A stretch of 6,547 nt of DNA from Sphingomonas sp. (GTDB lineage Bacteria; Pseudomonadota; Alphaproteobacteria; Sphingomonadales; Sphingomonadaceae), in NCBI GenBank assembly GCA_030146605.1, contig JASLBO010000185.1:1-6547 (forward strand), in the 5' to 3' direction. The translations under genes were made by a program, and so were the position numbers. The notes under the pieces are model-generated. The model saw only the letters and a list, made by a program, of their open reading frames with translations. It was not told where the DNA came from and made no database searches. Below, piece after piece: positions 1 through 6,547 of this stretch. Positions within the stretch are counted from its first letter, which is position 1. Each line of letters begins with the position of its first letter.

Positions 1-1814
1 CCGCCAATGTGACGCTGCGCGCCCGCGTCACCGGCCCCGACGGCAAGCAAGTCGAGGTCGTCCGCACCGCCAGCCTCGCCGCCGGCGAGAACATGGTCAG
101 CGCCCCGCTGACGGTCGCGCAGCCGCAGCGTTGGTGGCCCGTCGGCTATGGCGCGCAGCCGCTATACGCGGTCGAGGCGACGCTCGGCACCGGCGGCGAG
201 ACCGACGATCGCGTGACTCAGCGGATCGGGCTGCGCACCACCGAGTTCATCCGCGAGCAAGGCAGCTTCGGCTTCCGGATCAACGGGGTGCCGATCTTCG
301 CCAAGGGCGCCAACCTGATCCCGTTCGACAATTTCCCTTCGCGCGTGCCCGAGGCGCAGATGCGGCAGATCCTGGCAAGCGCGCGCGACGCCAACATGAA
401 CATGATCCGCGTCTGGGGCGGCGGCTATTATCTCGACGATGCCTTTTACCGGATGGCGGACGAGATGGGGCTGATGATCTGGCAGGACTTCATGTTCGGC
501 GGGTCGGTGACTCCGCCCGACGCGGCGTTCCGCGAGAATGTGCGCGTGGAGGCCGAAGAGCAGGTCGAGCGGCTCCAGCCGCACCCCTCGGTGGTCGGCT
601 GGGCGGGTGGCAACGAAGTGCTGTCGGGCTGGGAGAATTGGTCCGATCGCAAGGCGTTCAAGAAGCGGATCGGCGCGGATGCGCAGGAGCGGATCGGCGC
701 GGGGATGGCGGTGCTGTTCGATCGCGTGTTGCGCGAGGCAGTGACCAGGCGCGCGCCGGGTACCCCGTATTGGCCGGGCTCGCCCTCGACCGATTATGAA
801 GGCCCGACCGATACCGACAAGGACGGCGACCGCCATTTCTGGGACGTGTGGTCGGGATCGAAGCCGGTCGAGCGCTATCTCGATTCGTGCCCGCGCTTCA
901 TGTCCGAATATGGCTTCCAGGCGATGCCCGACCTTTCGACGATCCGCGGCTTCGCGGGCAAGGGCGCGCTGGCGATCGACAGCCCGGTGCTCAAGGCGCA
1001 CCAGAAGTTCCTCGCCGGCGAGGGCAATGCGCGGCTCCAGCTCTATCTCGACCAGCGGCTGCGGAAGCCAAAGGATTTCGCCGATCTGGTCTATCTGACG
1101 CAGGTCAACCAAGCGCAGGCGATCGACATGGCGGCGCGGCACCACCGCGGATGCCGGCCGGTGACCCTGGGTTCGCTCTATTGGCAGCTCAACGACACCT
1201 GGCCGGCGATTTCCTGGGCGAGCGTCGATTACCACGGCCAGTGGAAGTTGCTACATTACGCCGCGCGCCGCTTCTTCGCGCCGCAGGCGATCGTCACCGA
1301 GCATAAGGATGGAGCCACCCGCGTCGCGCTCGTCTCCGATGCGACGGCGCCGATCGCCGCCGGGTGGCGCATCCGCGCGTTCGACATGTCGAGGACGCCG
1401 CTGGGCACCAAGGGGGCGCAGGTGACGCTCGAGCCGCTGGGTGCGCAGGAAGTCGCGAGCATCGCCGATGCTGAGCTGTTCGCCGGCGCCGATGCCAGAG
1501 CGAGCTTCGCGGTCGCCGAACTTATGATCGATGGGCGGAGCGTCTCGCGAACGATCGTCGAGCGCGCGCTACCCAAGGACATGGCCTATCCCGCGCCCGC
1601 GCTGACGGCACATTGGGAAGGCAAGAGCGTGACGATCACCGCAGGGGCGCTCGCCCGCGCGGTGATGCTCGACTTTGGCGACGTCGCTGCGCAACCGAGC
1701 GACGACGGCTTCGATCTGCTCGCCGGCGAGAGCATCACGATCGACGTGCGCTCGGACGCCTCCGCCGCCGCGCTCAGGCGCGCGCTGACCCTCCGTACTC
1801 TGGGACCGCAATGA
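1..1814 (+). CDS. GH2 beta-mannosidase, 3' part (N-terminus outside window)
   Basis: Predicted exo-beta-mannosidase removing terminal beta-linked mannose, for example Man-beta-1,4-GlcNAc from an N-glycan core. The frame is open to the left edge; the first full codon is at base 3 and 603 residues are visible. Family members are usually about 850-900 residues, so some 250-290 residues, including the sugar-binding beta-sandwich and any signal peptide, lie upstream. Counting from base 3: the end of the Ig-like sandwich is at about 1-85, then the TIM barrel with RVWGGG (136-141), WQDFMF (160-165), the NE motif with putative acid/base Glu205 (bases 615-617), SEYGFQ with putative nucleophile Glu302 (906-908) and YWQLND (393-398), which is typical of beta-mannosidases; a C-terminal Ig-like domain follows from about 435. 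The GTG at base 9 is internal, not a start. The TGA stop (1812-1814) overlaps the next gene. Exo-beta-glucosaminidase is a less likely GH2 alternative given YWQLND and the motif order. Confidence 0.93.
   Translation, partial: ANVTLRARVTGPDGKQVEVVRTASLAAGENMVSAPLTVAQPQRWWPVGYGAQPLYAVEATLGTGGETDDRVTQRIGLRTTEFIREQGSFGFRINGVPIFAKGANLIPFDNFPSRVPEAQMRQILASARDANMNMIRVWGGGYYLDDAFYRMADEMGLMIWQDFMFGGSVTPPDAAFRENVRVEAEEQVERLQPHPSVVGWAGGNEVLSGWENWSDRKAFKKRIGADAQERIGAGMAVLFDRVLREAVTRRAPGTPYWPGSPSTDYEGPTDTDKDGDRHFWDVWSGSKPVERYLDSCPRFMSEYGFQAMPDLSTIRGFAGKGALAIDSPVLKAHQKFLAGEGNARLQLYLDQRLRKPKDFADLVYLTQVNQAQAIDMAARHHRGCRPVTLGSLYWQLNDTWPAISWASVDYHGQWKLLHYAARRFFAPQAIVTEHKDGATRVALVSDATAPIAAGWRIRAFDMSRTPLGTKGAQVTLEPLGAQEVASIADAELFAGADARASFAVAELMIDGRSVSRTIVERALPKDMAYPAPALTAHWEGKSVTITAGALARAVMLDFGDVAAQPSDDGFDLLAGESITIDVRSDASAAALRRALTLRTLGPQ
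1811..1814 (+). promoter_or_regulatory. ATGA stop-start overlap, GH2 to GH3
   Basis: The GH3 ATG (1811-1813) overlaps the GH2 TGA (1812-1814). No good Shine-Dalgarno lies upstream, only GGGA at 1802-1805 five bases before the ATG. This suggests termination-reinitiation, tying GH3 output to GH2 translation. Confidence 0.8.
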
Positions 1815-4375
1815 TGATCCTTCCGATCCTGCTCGCCGGCGCCGAGCCCGACCCCGACGCGGTTGCCAGGGCGATCGCTACGATGACCGTCGAGGGGAAA
1901 GCGGCGCAGCTCCAGAGCACCGCGCCCGCCGATCCCGAGGCCGGAATTCCGGCTTACGACTGGTGGAACGAGGGGCTGCACGGACTGGCGCGCAACGGCT
2001 ACGCCACTGTCTTTCCACAGGCGATCGGCCTTGCCGCCACCTGGGACATCGCGCTGATGCAGCGCGTCGGCGACGTGGTGGCCACCGAGGCGCGCGCGAA
2101 GTTCAACGCGCGCCCGATCCATGCCGACCGGCGGATCTATGAGGGGCTGACGATCTGGTCCCCCAACATCAACATCTTCCGCGATCCGCGCTGGGGCCGG
2201 GGGCAGGAGACCTATGGCGAGGACCCGTATCTGACCGGGCATCTCGGCGTCGCGTTCATCCAGGGCCTGCAGGGCCCCGACCCAGCGCATCCCAAGGTGA
2301 TCGCCACGCCGAAGCACTTCGCGGTGCACAGCGGCCCCGAGGCCGGACGCGACGGCTTCGATGTCGATCCGAGCCCGCAGGATCTGGAATCGACCTATCT
2401 GCCCGCGTTCCGGCTCGCGGTGACCGAAGGCAAGGCGCGCTCGCTGATGTGCGCGTACAACTCGCTCCACGGCATTCCGGCTTGCGCGCTGCCGTCGCTG
2501 ATGATCGATCGTCTGCGCGGCGACTGGGGCTTCACCGGCTTCACTGTCTCCGACTGCGACGCCGTCGCCAACATCCATCTGTTCCACCATTACCGGCTCG
2601 ACGGCGCGGCGGCGGCCGCGGCGGCGCTCAAGGGCGGCAACGACCTCAATTGCGGGTCGGCCTATGCCGCTTTGCCGCAGGCAGTTAAGCGCGGACTCGT
2701 GACCGAAGGCGAGATCGACACCGCGCTGACCCGCGCGCTTTCGGCGCGCGCCGCGCTCGGCACCTTGTTCGGTGCGGACAGTCCATGGAACCGGATCTCG
2801 CCCGACGCGGTCGGCACGCCCGCCCACCGTGCGCTGGCGCTGGAGGCCGCGCGCAAGGCGATCGTGCTACTCAAGAACGACGCCGGCCGGCTGCCGCTCG
2901 CCAAAGGCAGCCGCATCGCGGTGATCGGCGCCGATGCCGACGATCTCAACGTGCTCGAAGCCAATTATCACGGCACTGCAGAGGATCCGGTGACGCCACT
3001 GGAGGGCATCCGCCGCCAGTTCGGCGCGGCCAGTGTGGTTTATGCGCAAGGCTCGATACTGGCCGACGGGGCACCGGTGGTGGTGCCCGAGACCGCGTTC
3101 ACGGCCGACGGCAAGCCGGGCCTGAAGGCCGAGTATTTCGCGACCGTCACCGTCGCGGGGACGCCGGCAGCCGTGCGGCAGGAGCGCCGGATCGACTTCA
3201 ACTACACCCGCGCCGCGCCGCTGCCCGGGCTCGATGCCAGGGGCTTCGCGGTGCGCTGGACCGGCGAACTCGTGCCGCCGGGGCCGGGCCGCTACACGCT
3301 GGCAATCGACATCCCCGCATGCTGGAAAGATTGCACGAAGCACGACGCAGTGCGGCTGTGGATCGACGGCAAGCCGCTCCATCAAGGGCCGCTCGGCAAG
3401 GCGCGCGTCGAGATTCCGCTCACGAGCGATGGCCGTCGTCACAGCTTCCGGCTCGAGCTCGACCATCATGGCGAGGATGAGGGGCTGCGGCTGTTGTGGC
3501 TACCGCCGGCCGAACCGCTGCTCGAACAAGCAGTCGCCGCGGCGCGCGAGTCGGATGTGGTGGTCGCGGTGCTCGGCCTGTCGCCCGATCTCGAGGGCGA
3601 AGCCTTGCAGGTCACCGTGCCCGGCTTCGTCGGCGGGGACCGGACCGATATCGCACTGCCGTTCGCGCAGCAGCGTTTGCTTCAGGCCTTGCGCGATACC
3701 GGCAAGCCTGTGGTATTGGTGCTGACCAACGGCAGCGCGGTCGCCGTCGATCCAGCCATGGCCGACGCGATCCTGACCGCCTGGTATCCGGGCGAAGCGG
3801 GTGGCACCGCGATCGCCGAGACCTTGGCGGGGCTGAACAATCCCTCGGGACGGTTGCCGGTGACCTTCTACAAATCGGCTTCGGATCTGCCGGCGTTCGT
3901 CGATTACGGAATGAAGGAGCGGACCTACCGCTTCTTCACGGGGACGCCGCTCTGGGGCTTCGGCCACGGGCTGAGCTACACCAGTTTCGCCTATCGCGGA
4001 CTGTCGGCCAAGGGCGCTAGCACCGCCGCCCCGGTCGACGTGCGGGTGACCGTCCGCAACAGCGGCGCACGCACAGGCGAGGAAGTCGTGCAGGCCTATC
4101 TGGTGCCGCCGGCGCAAAAGGGCGGATCGCTCACCAGCCCCGTGCTGCAGCGCCAGCTCGTCGGGTTCCGGCGCGTCACGCTGGCGCCGGGCAAGGCGCA
4201 GACGCTGCGCTTCGCTCTCGATCCGCGCAGCATCAGCATTGTCGCACGCGACGGCACGCGCCGGGTGGTTCCAGGGTCCTATCGCCTCTGGGTCGGCGGC
4301 GGCCAGCCGGGCGACGGGCCCGGGCAATGGGCCGATTTCACGCTGAGCGGTGCCGCGCAGGAGCTGCCGAAATAA
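1811..4375 (+). CDS. GH3 beta-xylosidase/beta-glucosidase-type enzyme with inserted PA14 domain
   Basis: Predicted retaining exo-glycosidase of 854 residues. The N-terminal TIM barrel (about 15-300) has WWNEGLHG (51-58), the Lys168-His169 pair and VSDCDAV with nucleophile Asp248. The alpha/beta sandwich (about 355-690) is split by a PA14 domain (about 433-566) and carries the LEGE motif, with Glu597 the likely acid/base. A fibronectin-III-like domain follows (about 735-835). WWNEGLHG, SDCDAV and the Cys249/Cys281 pair resemble the GH3 beta-xylosidase/arabinofuranosidase clade more than ordinary beta-glucosidases. I chose the ATG at 1811 because it overlaps the GH2 stop as ATGA; the open frame upstream of it is an Arg-rich shadow of GH2 without a plausible nearby start. 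ATG 1814 is an alternative. Only a weak GGGA precedes the start, consistent with coupled translation. The N-terminus is a short hydrophobic run (MMILPILLAGA) without basic residues, a poor but possible signal peptide. Homologues may be labelled beta-glucosidase or, misleadingly, glucan 1,4-glucosidase. Family is certain, substrate is not. Confidence 0.95.
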   Translation: MMILPILLAGAEPDPDAVARAIATMTVEGKAAQLQSTAPADPEAGIPAYDWWNEGLHGLARNGYATVFPQAIGLAATWDIALMQRVGDVVATEARAKFNARPIHADRRIYEGLTIWSPNINIFRDPRWGRGQETYGEDPYLTGHLGVAFIQGLQGPDPAHPKVIATPKHFAVHSGPEAGRDGFDVDPSPQDLESTYLPAFRLAVTEGKARSLMCAYNSLHGIPACALPSLMIDRLRGDWGFTGFTVSDCDAVANIHLFHHYRLDGAAAAAAALKGGNDLNCGSAYAALPQAVKRGLVTEGEIDTALTRALSARAALGTLFGADSPWNRISPDAVGTPAHRALALEAARKAIVLLKNDAGRLPLAKGSRIAVIGADADDLNVLEANYHGTAEDPVTPLEGIRRQFGAASVVYAQGSILADGAPVVVPETAFTADGKPGLKAEYFATVTVAGTPAAVRQERRIDFNYTRAAPLPGLDARGFAVRWTGELVPPGPGRYTLAIDIPACWKDCTKHDAVRLWIDGKPLHQGPLGKARVEIPLTSDGRRHSFRLELDHHGEDEGLRLLWLPPAEPLLEQAVAAARESDVVVAVLGLSPDLEGEALQVTVPGFVGGDRTDIALPFAQQRLLQALRDTGKPVVLVLTNGSAVAVDPAMADAILTAWYPGEAGGTAIAETLAGLNNPSGRLPVTFYKSASDLPAFVDYGMKERTYRFFTGTPLWGFGHGLSYTSFAYRGLSAKGASTAAPVDVRVTVRNSGARTGEEVVQAYLVPPAQKGGSLTSPVLQRQLVGFRRVTLAPGKAQTLRFALDPRSISIVARDGTRRVVPGSYRLWVGGGQPGDGPGQWADFTLSGAAQELPK
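3107..3508 (+). other. PA14 domain inserted in the GH3 sandwich domain
   Basis: Residues about 433-566 of the GH3 enzyme interrupt its second catalytic domain. They start at GLKAEYF, contain FNYTR, the FAVRWTGEL strand, RYTLAID, VRLWIDGK and a closing LRLLWLPP strand, which is the usual PA14 beta-barrel pattern. In GH3 enzymes such as Kluyveromyces marxianus BglI, a PA14 domain at the same place reaches over the active site and limits substrate length. A CWKDC pair (Cys504, Cys508) may form a disulphide if the enzyme is exported. Domain limits are estimated by eye. Confidence 0.85.
4359..4363 (+). promoter_or_regulatory. Shine-Dalgarno for the GH92 gene
   Basis: AGGAG lies inside the last GH3 codons, 11 bases before the ATG at 4375. 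The spacing is slightly long but the match is good, and it supports 4375 as the GH92 start. The GH3 stop and the GH92 start share one base in TAATG (4373-4377), so both direct initiation and coupling are possible. Confidence 0.65.
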
Positions 4376-4434
4376 TGGACCGTCGTACTCTGCTGGTGAG
4401 TGGGCTGGTGCTCGCCGCGACCCCCGCCGTGGCG
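4375..4434 (+). other. Tat-like signal peptide of GH92
   Basis: The first 20 residues run MDRRTLLVSG, then a mild hydrophobic stretch rich in Leu, Val and Ala, ending in AVA before an Arg-Arg-Arg run. Twin Arg at positions 3-4 followed by T-L-L resembles the Tat consensus (S/T-R-R-x-F-L-K) with Asp in the first place and Leu for Phe. AVA is a good signal peptidase I site. Export by Sec instead is possible because the motif is imperfect. Confidence 0.65.
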
Positions 4435-6547
4435 CGTCGGCGTACGCCAAAAGGCGGCGCGCCCAATCTGTTTATCGGCACCGGCGGCACCGGCCACACC
4501 TATCCCGGCGCGACCGTGCCGTTCGGAATGGTGCAATTGAGCCCTGACACGGGCGTCGAGCGCTGGGAGACCTGCTCGGGTTATCATCGCGGCGACAGCT
4601 CGATCCTCGGTTTCTCGCACACCCATCTCTCGGGCACCGGGATCGGCGACATGCTCGACGTCCTCGTCGTGCCAGGTACCGGTCCGGTCAGGCTCCAGCC
4701 CGGCGAGACCGACAAGCCGGGGAGCGGCTATCGTCAGCGCTTTGCGGACGAGCATGCCGAGCCGGGCTATTATCGCGTCCGGCTGGAGAACCAAGTCGCC
4801 GCCGAACTCACCGTCACCGAGCGCACCGGCTGGCACCGCTATCGCTTCCCACAGGGCGCCGGGCATTTGCTGGTCGACCTGTCGCATCTGGTCAGCGATC
4901 GGCCGGGCGGGCGGCCGCTTATCGACGAGGCCCTGCTGGCGATCGATGCCGAAGGCACGCTCACTGGCACGCGCCGCATGTTCCGCTGGGCCAAGGGCCG
5001 GCGGATCTTCTTCGCGATGCAATTCTCGCGCAGGCCCGATCGCGTCACCTTCGTCGGAGACGGCGATGCGCTGCAGCCCGTCGGATCGACGCAGGTTGCC
5101 GGCAAGCGGCTCAAGGCGGTGCTGCACTATGACGATGCCGGCAAGGCGCCGGTGACGGTCTGCTGCGGCATCTCCGCGGTCGATGCCGCCGGAGCGCGTG
5201 CCAATCTCGATGCCGAGACGTCGCATTGGGACTTCGATCGCGTGCGCAGCGTCGCGGCCGATTACTGGCGCAACGCGCTCGACACGGTGCGGGTCGAGGG
5301 CGGCACCGCAGACCAACGCACGATCCTGTCGTCAGCGCTGTACCACGCCCAGGTGGCACCGACGTTGATTTCGGATTTCGACGGCCGCTATCCCGGGCTC
5401 GACGGCACGGTGCAACATGCGCCTGCCGACGGCGCGGCGTATAGCAGCTACTCCTTGTGGGACACATACCGCGCGCTACACCCGCTGCTGACCCTGATCG
5501 CGCCCGAGCGGACCAAGCAACTGGTCGACGACCTTATCCGCCAGACCGCGCAATCGCCGTTCGGCCCTTTGGTCTGGCCGCTGCAGGGCAAGGAAACGGG
5601 GACGATGATTGGCTGGCACGGCGTAGTGCCGCTGGCCGAGGCGCACGCCAAGGGCATCGAGGCGGACTATGCCGCGGCCTGGCCCGCGATCCGCAAGCGC
5701 AGCTTCGATTTCGCCGCGCCCGACAAGGAGAATAGCCGCGGCCGCGATCTTTATGACCGCCTTGGTTACGTGCCCGCCGACAAGATCAACGAGAGCGTCA
5801 GCCGCACCCAGGAATATGCCTATGACGATTGGGCCTCGGCGCGGCTCGCACGTGCAGCGGGCGCCGGGGCGGACGCCGATCGGCTGACAAGACGGTCGGG
5901 CAATTGGCGCAACGTGATCGATAAAGGGATCGGCTTCGCGCGGCCGCGCTTTGCCGACGGGAAATGGTGGAAGGACTATGATCCGATCCAGCTCGGCCAC
6001 ATGCCCGAGCCCGACTGGCGCGATTATACCGAGGCCAATGGCTGGCAGGCCAGCTTCCTCAACCAGCATGACATCTATGGGCTGATCGCGCATCTGGGCG
6101 GCGATGCGAAGTTCGAGGCGAAGCTCGACGCGCTGTTCACTGCCCCCTCGACATTGCCTGCCAATGCACCGCCGGACATCTCCGGGCTGGTCGGCCAATA
6201 TGCCCATGGCAACGAGCCCGACCAGCATGCGCCCTATCTTTATGCCTATGCCGGCGCGCCGTGGAAGACGCAGGCGATGGTGCGGCGGCTATGCACCGAA
6301 ATGTACCGCAACGATCCCGACGGGATCATCGGCAACGACGATTGCGGCCAGATGAGCGCGTGGTTCGTCTTCTCGGCGCTCGGCTTCTATCCGGTCGATC
6401 CGGTCGAGGCGGCCTATGTGTTCGGATCGCCCCTGTTCGAGCGTGCCGAAGTTTCGGTGGGGCAGGGACGCAAGCTGGTGATCGGGGCGCCGGGCAACGG
6501 TCCGGACACTCCCTATGTAACGGCGGTCCGGTGGAACGGGCGCCCGT
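4375..6547 (+). CDS. GH92 alpha-mannosidase, Tat-type signal, truncated at right edge
   Basis: Predicted calcium-dependent, inverting exo-alpha-mannosidase. The frame is open from ATG 4375 to the window end (724 full codons, no stop); family members are about 750-790 residues, so roughly 35-60 C-terminal residues are missing. Order: twin-arginine-like signal (1-20); N-terminal beta-sandwich (about 27-280) with NLFIGTGGTGHTYPGATVPF and CSGYHRGD, then FSHTHLSGTG; (alpha/alpha)6 barrel from about 300 with SLWDTYR (Trp362), GKETGTMIGWH (405-415), SVSRTQEYAYDDW (474-486), YTEANGWQ (551-558), GQYAHGNEPDQH (607-618) and GNDDCGQMSAW (653-663). Glu553 is the likely acid; Asp655/Asp656 are candidates for the base. 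These blocks define GH92 clearly. Linkage specificity (alpha-1,2, 1,3, 1,4 or 1,6) cannot be read by eye. The start is supported by an AGGAG site and by TAATG overlap with the GH3 stop. By context it acts on mannose caps before GH3 and GH2. Confidence 0.94.
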   Translation, partial: MDRRTLLVSGLVLAATPAVARRRTPKGGAPNLFIGTGGTGHTYPGATVPFGMVQLSPDTGVERWETCSGYHRGDSSILGFSHTHLSGTGIGDMLDVLVVPGTGPVRLQPGETDKPGSGYRQRFADEHAEPGYYRVRLENQVAAELTVTERTGWHRYRFPQGAGHLLVDLSHLVSDRPGGRPLIDEALLAIDAEGTLTGTRRMFRWAKGRRIFFAMQFSRRPDRVTFVGDGDALQPVGSTQVAGKRLKAVLHYDDAGKAPVTVCCGISAVDAAGARANLDAETSHWDFDRVRSVAADYWRNALDTVRVEGGTADQRTILSSALYHAQVAPTLISDFDGRYPGLDGTVQHAPADGAAYSSYSLWDTYRALHPLLTLIAPERTKQLVDDLIRQTAQSPFGPLVWPLQGKETGTMIGWHGVVPLAEAHAKGIEADYAAAWPAIRKRSFDFAAPDKENSRGRDLYDRLGYVPADKINESVSRTQEYAYDDWASARLARAAGAGADADRLTRRSGNWRNVIDKGIGFARPRFADGKWWKDYDPIQLGHMPEPDWRDYTEANGWQASFLNQHDIYGLIAHLGGDAKFEAKLDALFTAPSTLPANAPPDISGLVGQYAHGNEPDQHAPYLYAYAGAPWKTQAMVRRLCTEMYRNDPDGIIGNDDCGQMSAWFVFSALGFYPVDPVEAAYVFGSPLFERAEVSVGQGRKLVIGAPGNGPDTPYVTAVRWNGRP

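Noticed and set aside
9..11. GTG as start of the GH2 gene
   Set aside because: The frame continues open to base 3 and beyond the window, and the protein would lack the first 250 or more residues of the family.
1613..1810. Upstream extension of the GH3 frame to ATG 1613
   Set aside because: The extra 66 residues are Arg-rich out-of-frame readings of the GH2 C-terminal domain; ATG 1811 gives the usual ATGA overlap and a GH3-like start.
1586..2827. Long minus-strand open frame of 413 codons opposite GH2/GH3
   Set aside because: It spans a gene junction, is rich in Arg, Ala and Gly, shows no domain pattern, and is explained by the high-G+C codon bias of the plus-strand genes. The same holds for long minus-strand frames at 162-1235, 3500-4450, 4279-5316 and 5476-6228.
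4474..4500. Short GGCACCGGC repeat
   Set aside because: It encodes the conserved Gly-Thr-Gly-Gly-Thr-Gly segment of GH92 and is explained by protein sequence and codon bias.
4742..5155. Plus-strand frames inside the GH92 region, such as 4742-5155 and 5457-5735
   Set aside because: They are alternate-frame shadows of GH92, whose own frame is uninterrupted from 4375 to the window end and carries all the family motifs.

Overview
The window is wholly coding and carries three consecutive plus-strand genes for exo-acting glycoside hydrolases: the 3' part of a GH2 beta-mannosidase, a complete GH3 beta-xylosidase/beta-glucosidase-type enzyme with an inserted PA14 domain, and a GH92 alpha-mannosidase cut by the right edge. 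The high G+C, strong preference for G/C in third codon positions and the protein style suggest an alphaproteobacterium, most likely a sphingomonad (Sphingomonas or relative). This taxon call rests on general resemblance only. There is no RNA gene, mobile element, CRISPR array, terminator or stretch of non-coding DNA.

Layout: bases 1-1814 hold GH2 (N-terminus outside the window); 1811-4375 hold GH3 and overlap the GH2 stop as ATGA; 4375-6547 hold GH92 and overlap the GH3 stop as TAATG. The one-to-four-base overlaps imply one transcript with coupled translation. The promoter must lie upstream of the window.

How they may work together (inference): the combination of GH92 (alpha-linked mannose), GH3 of the xylosidase type and GH2 beta-mannosidase (Man-beta-1,4-GlcNAc) fits stepwise dismantling of the core of a plant-type N-glycan, which carries alpha-mannoses and a beta-1,2-xylose on a beta-mannose. 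The N-glycan (nix) cluster of Xanthomonas campestris contains a GH92, a GH3 beta-xylosidase and other hydrolases that act in sequence on such a glycan, as I recall it from the literature. The GH3 here has cysteines placed as in the xylose-restricting disulphide of fungal GH3 xylosidases, which supports that reading. The GH18/GH20/GH29/GH125 enzymes, TonB receptor and regulator expected for such a locus are not in view, so the assignment is a hypothesis. Nothing in the window points to a wholly new kind of system; the interest lies in the enzyme combination and its substrate.
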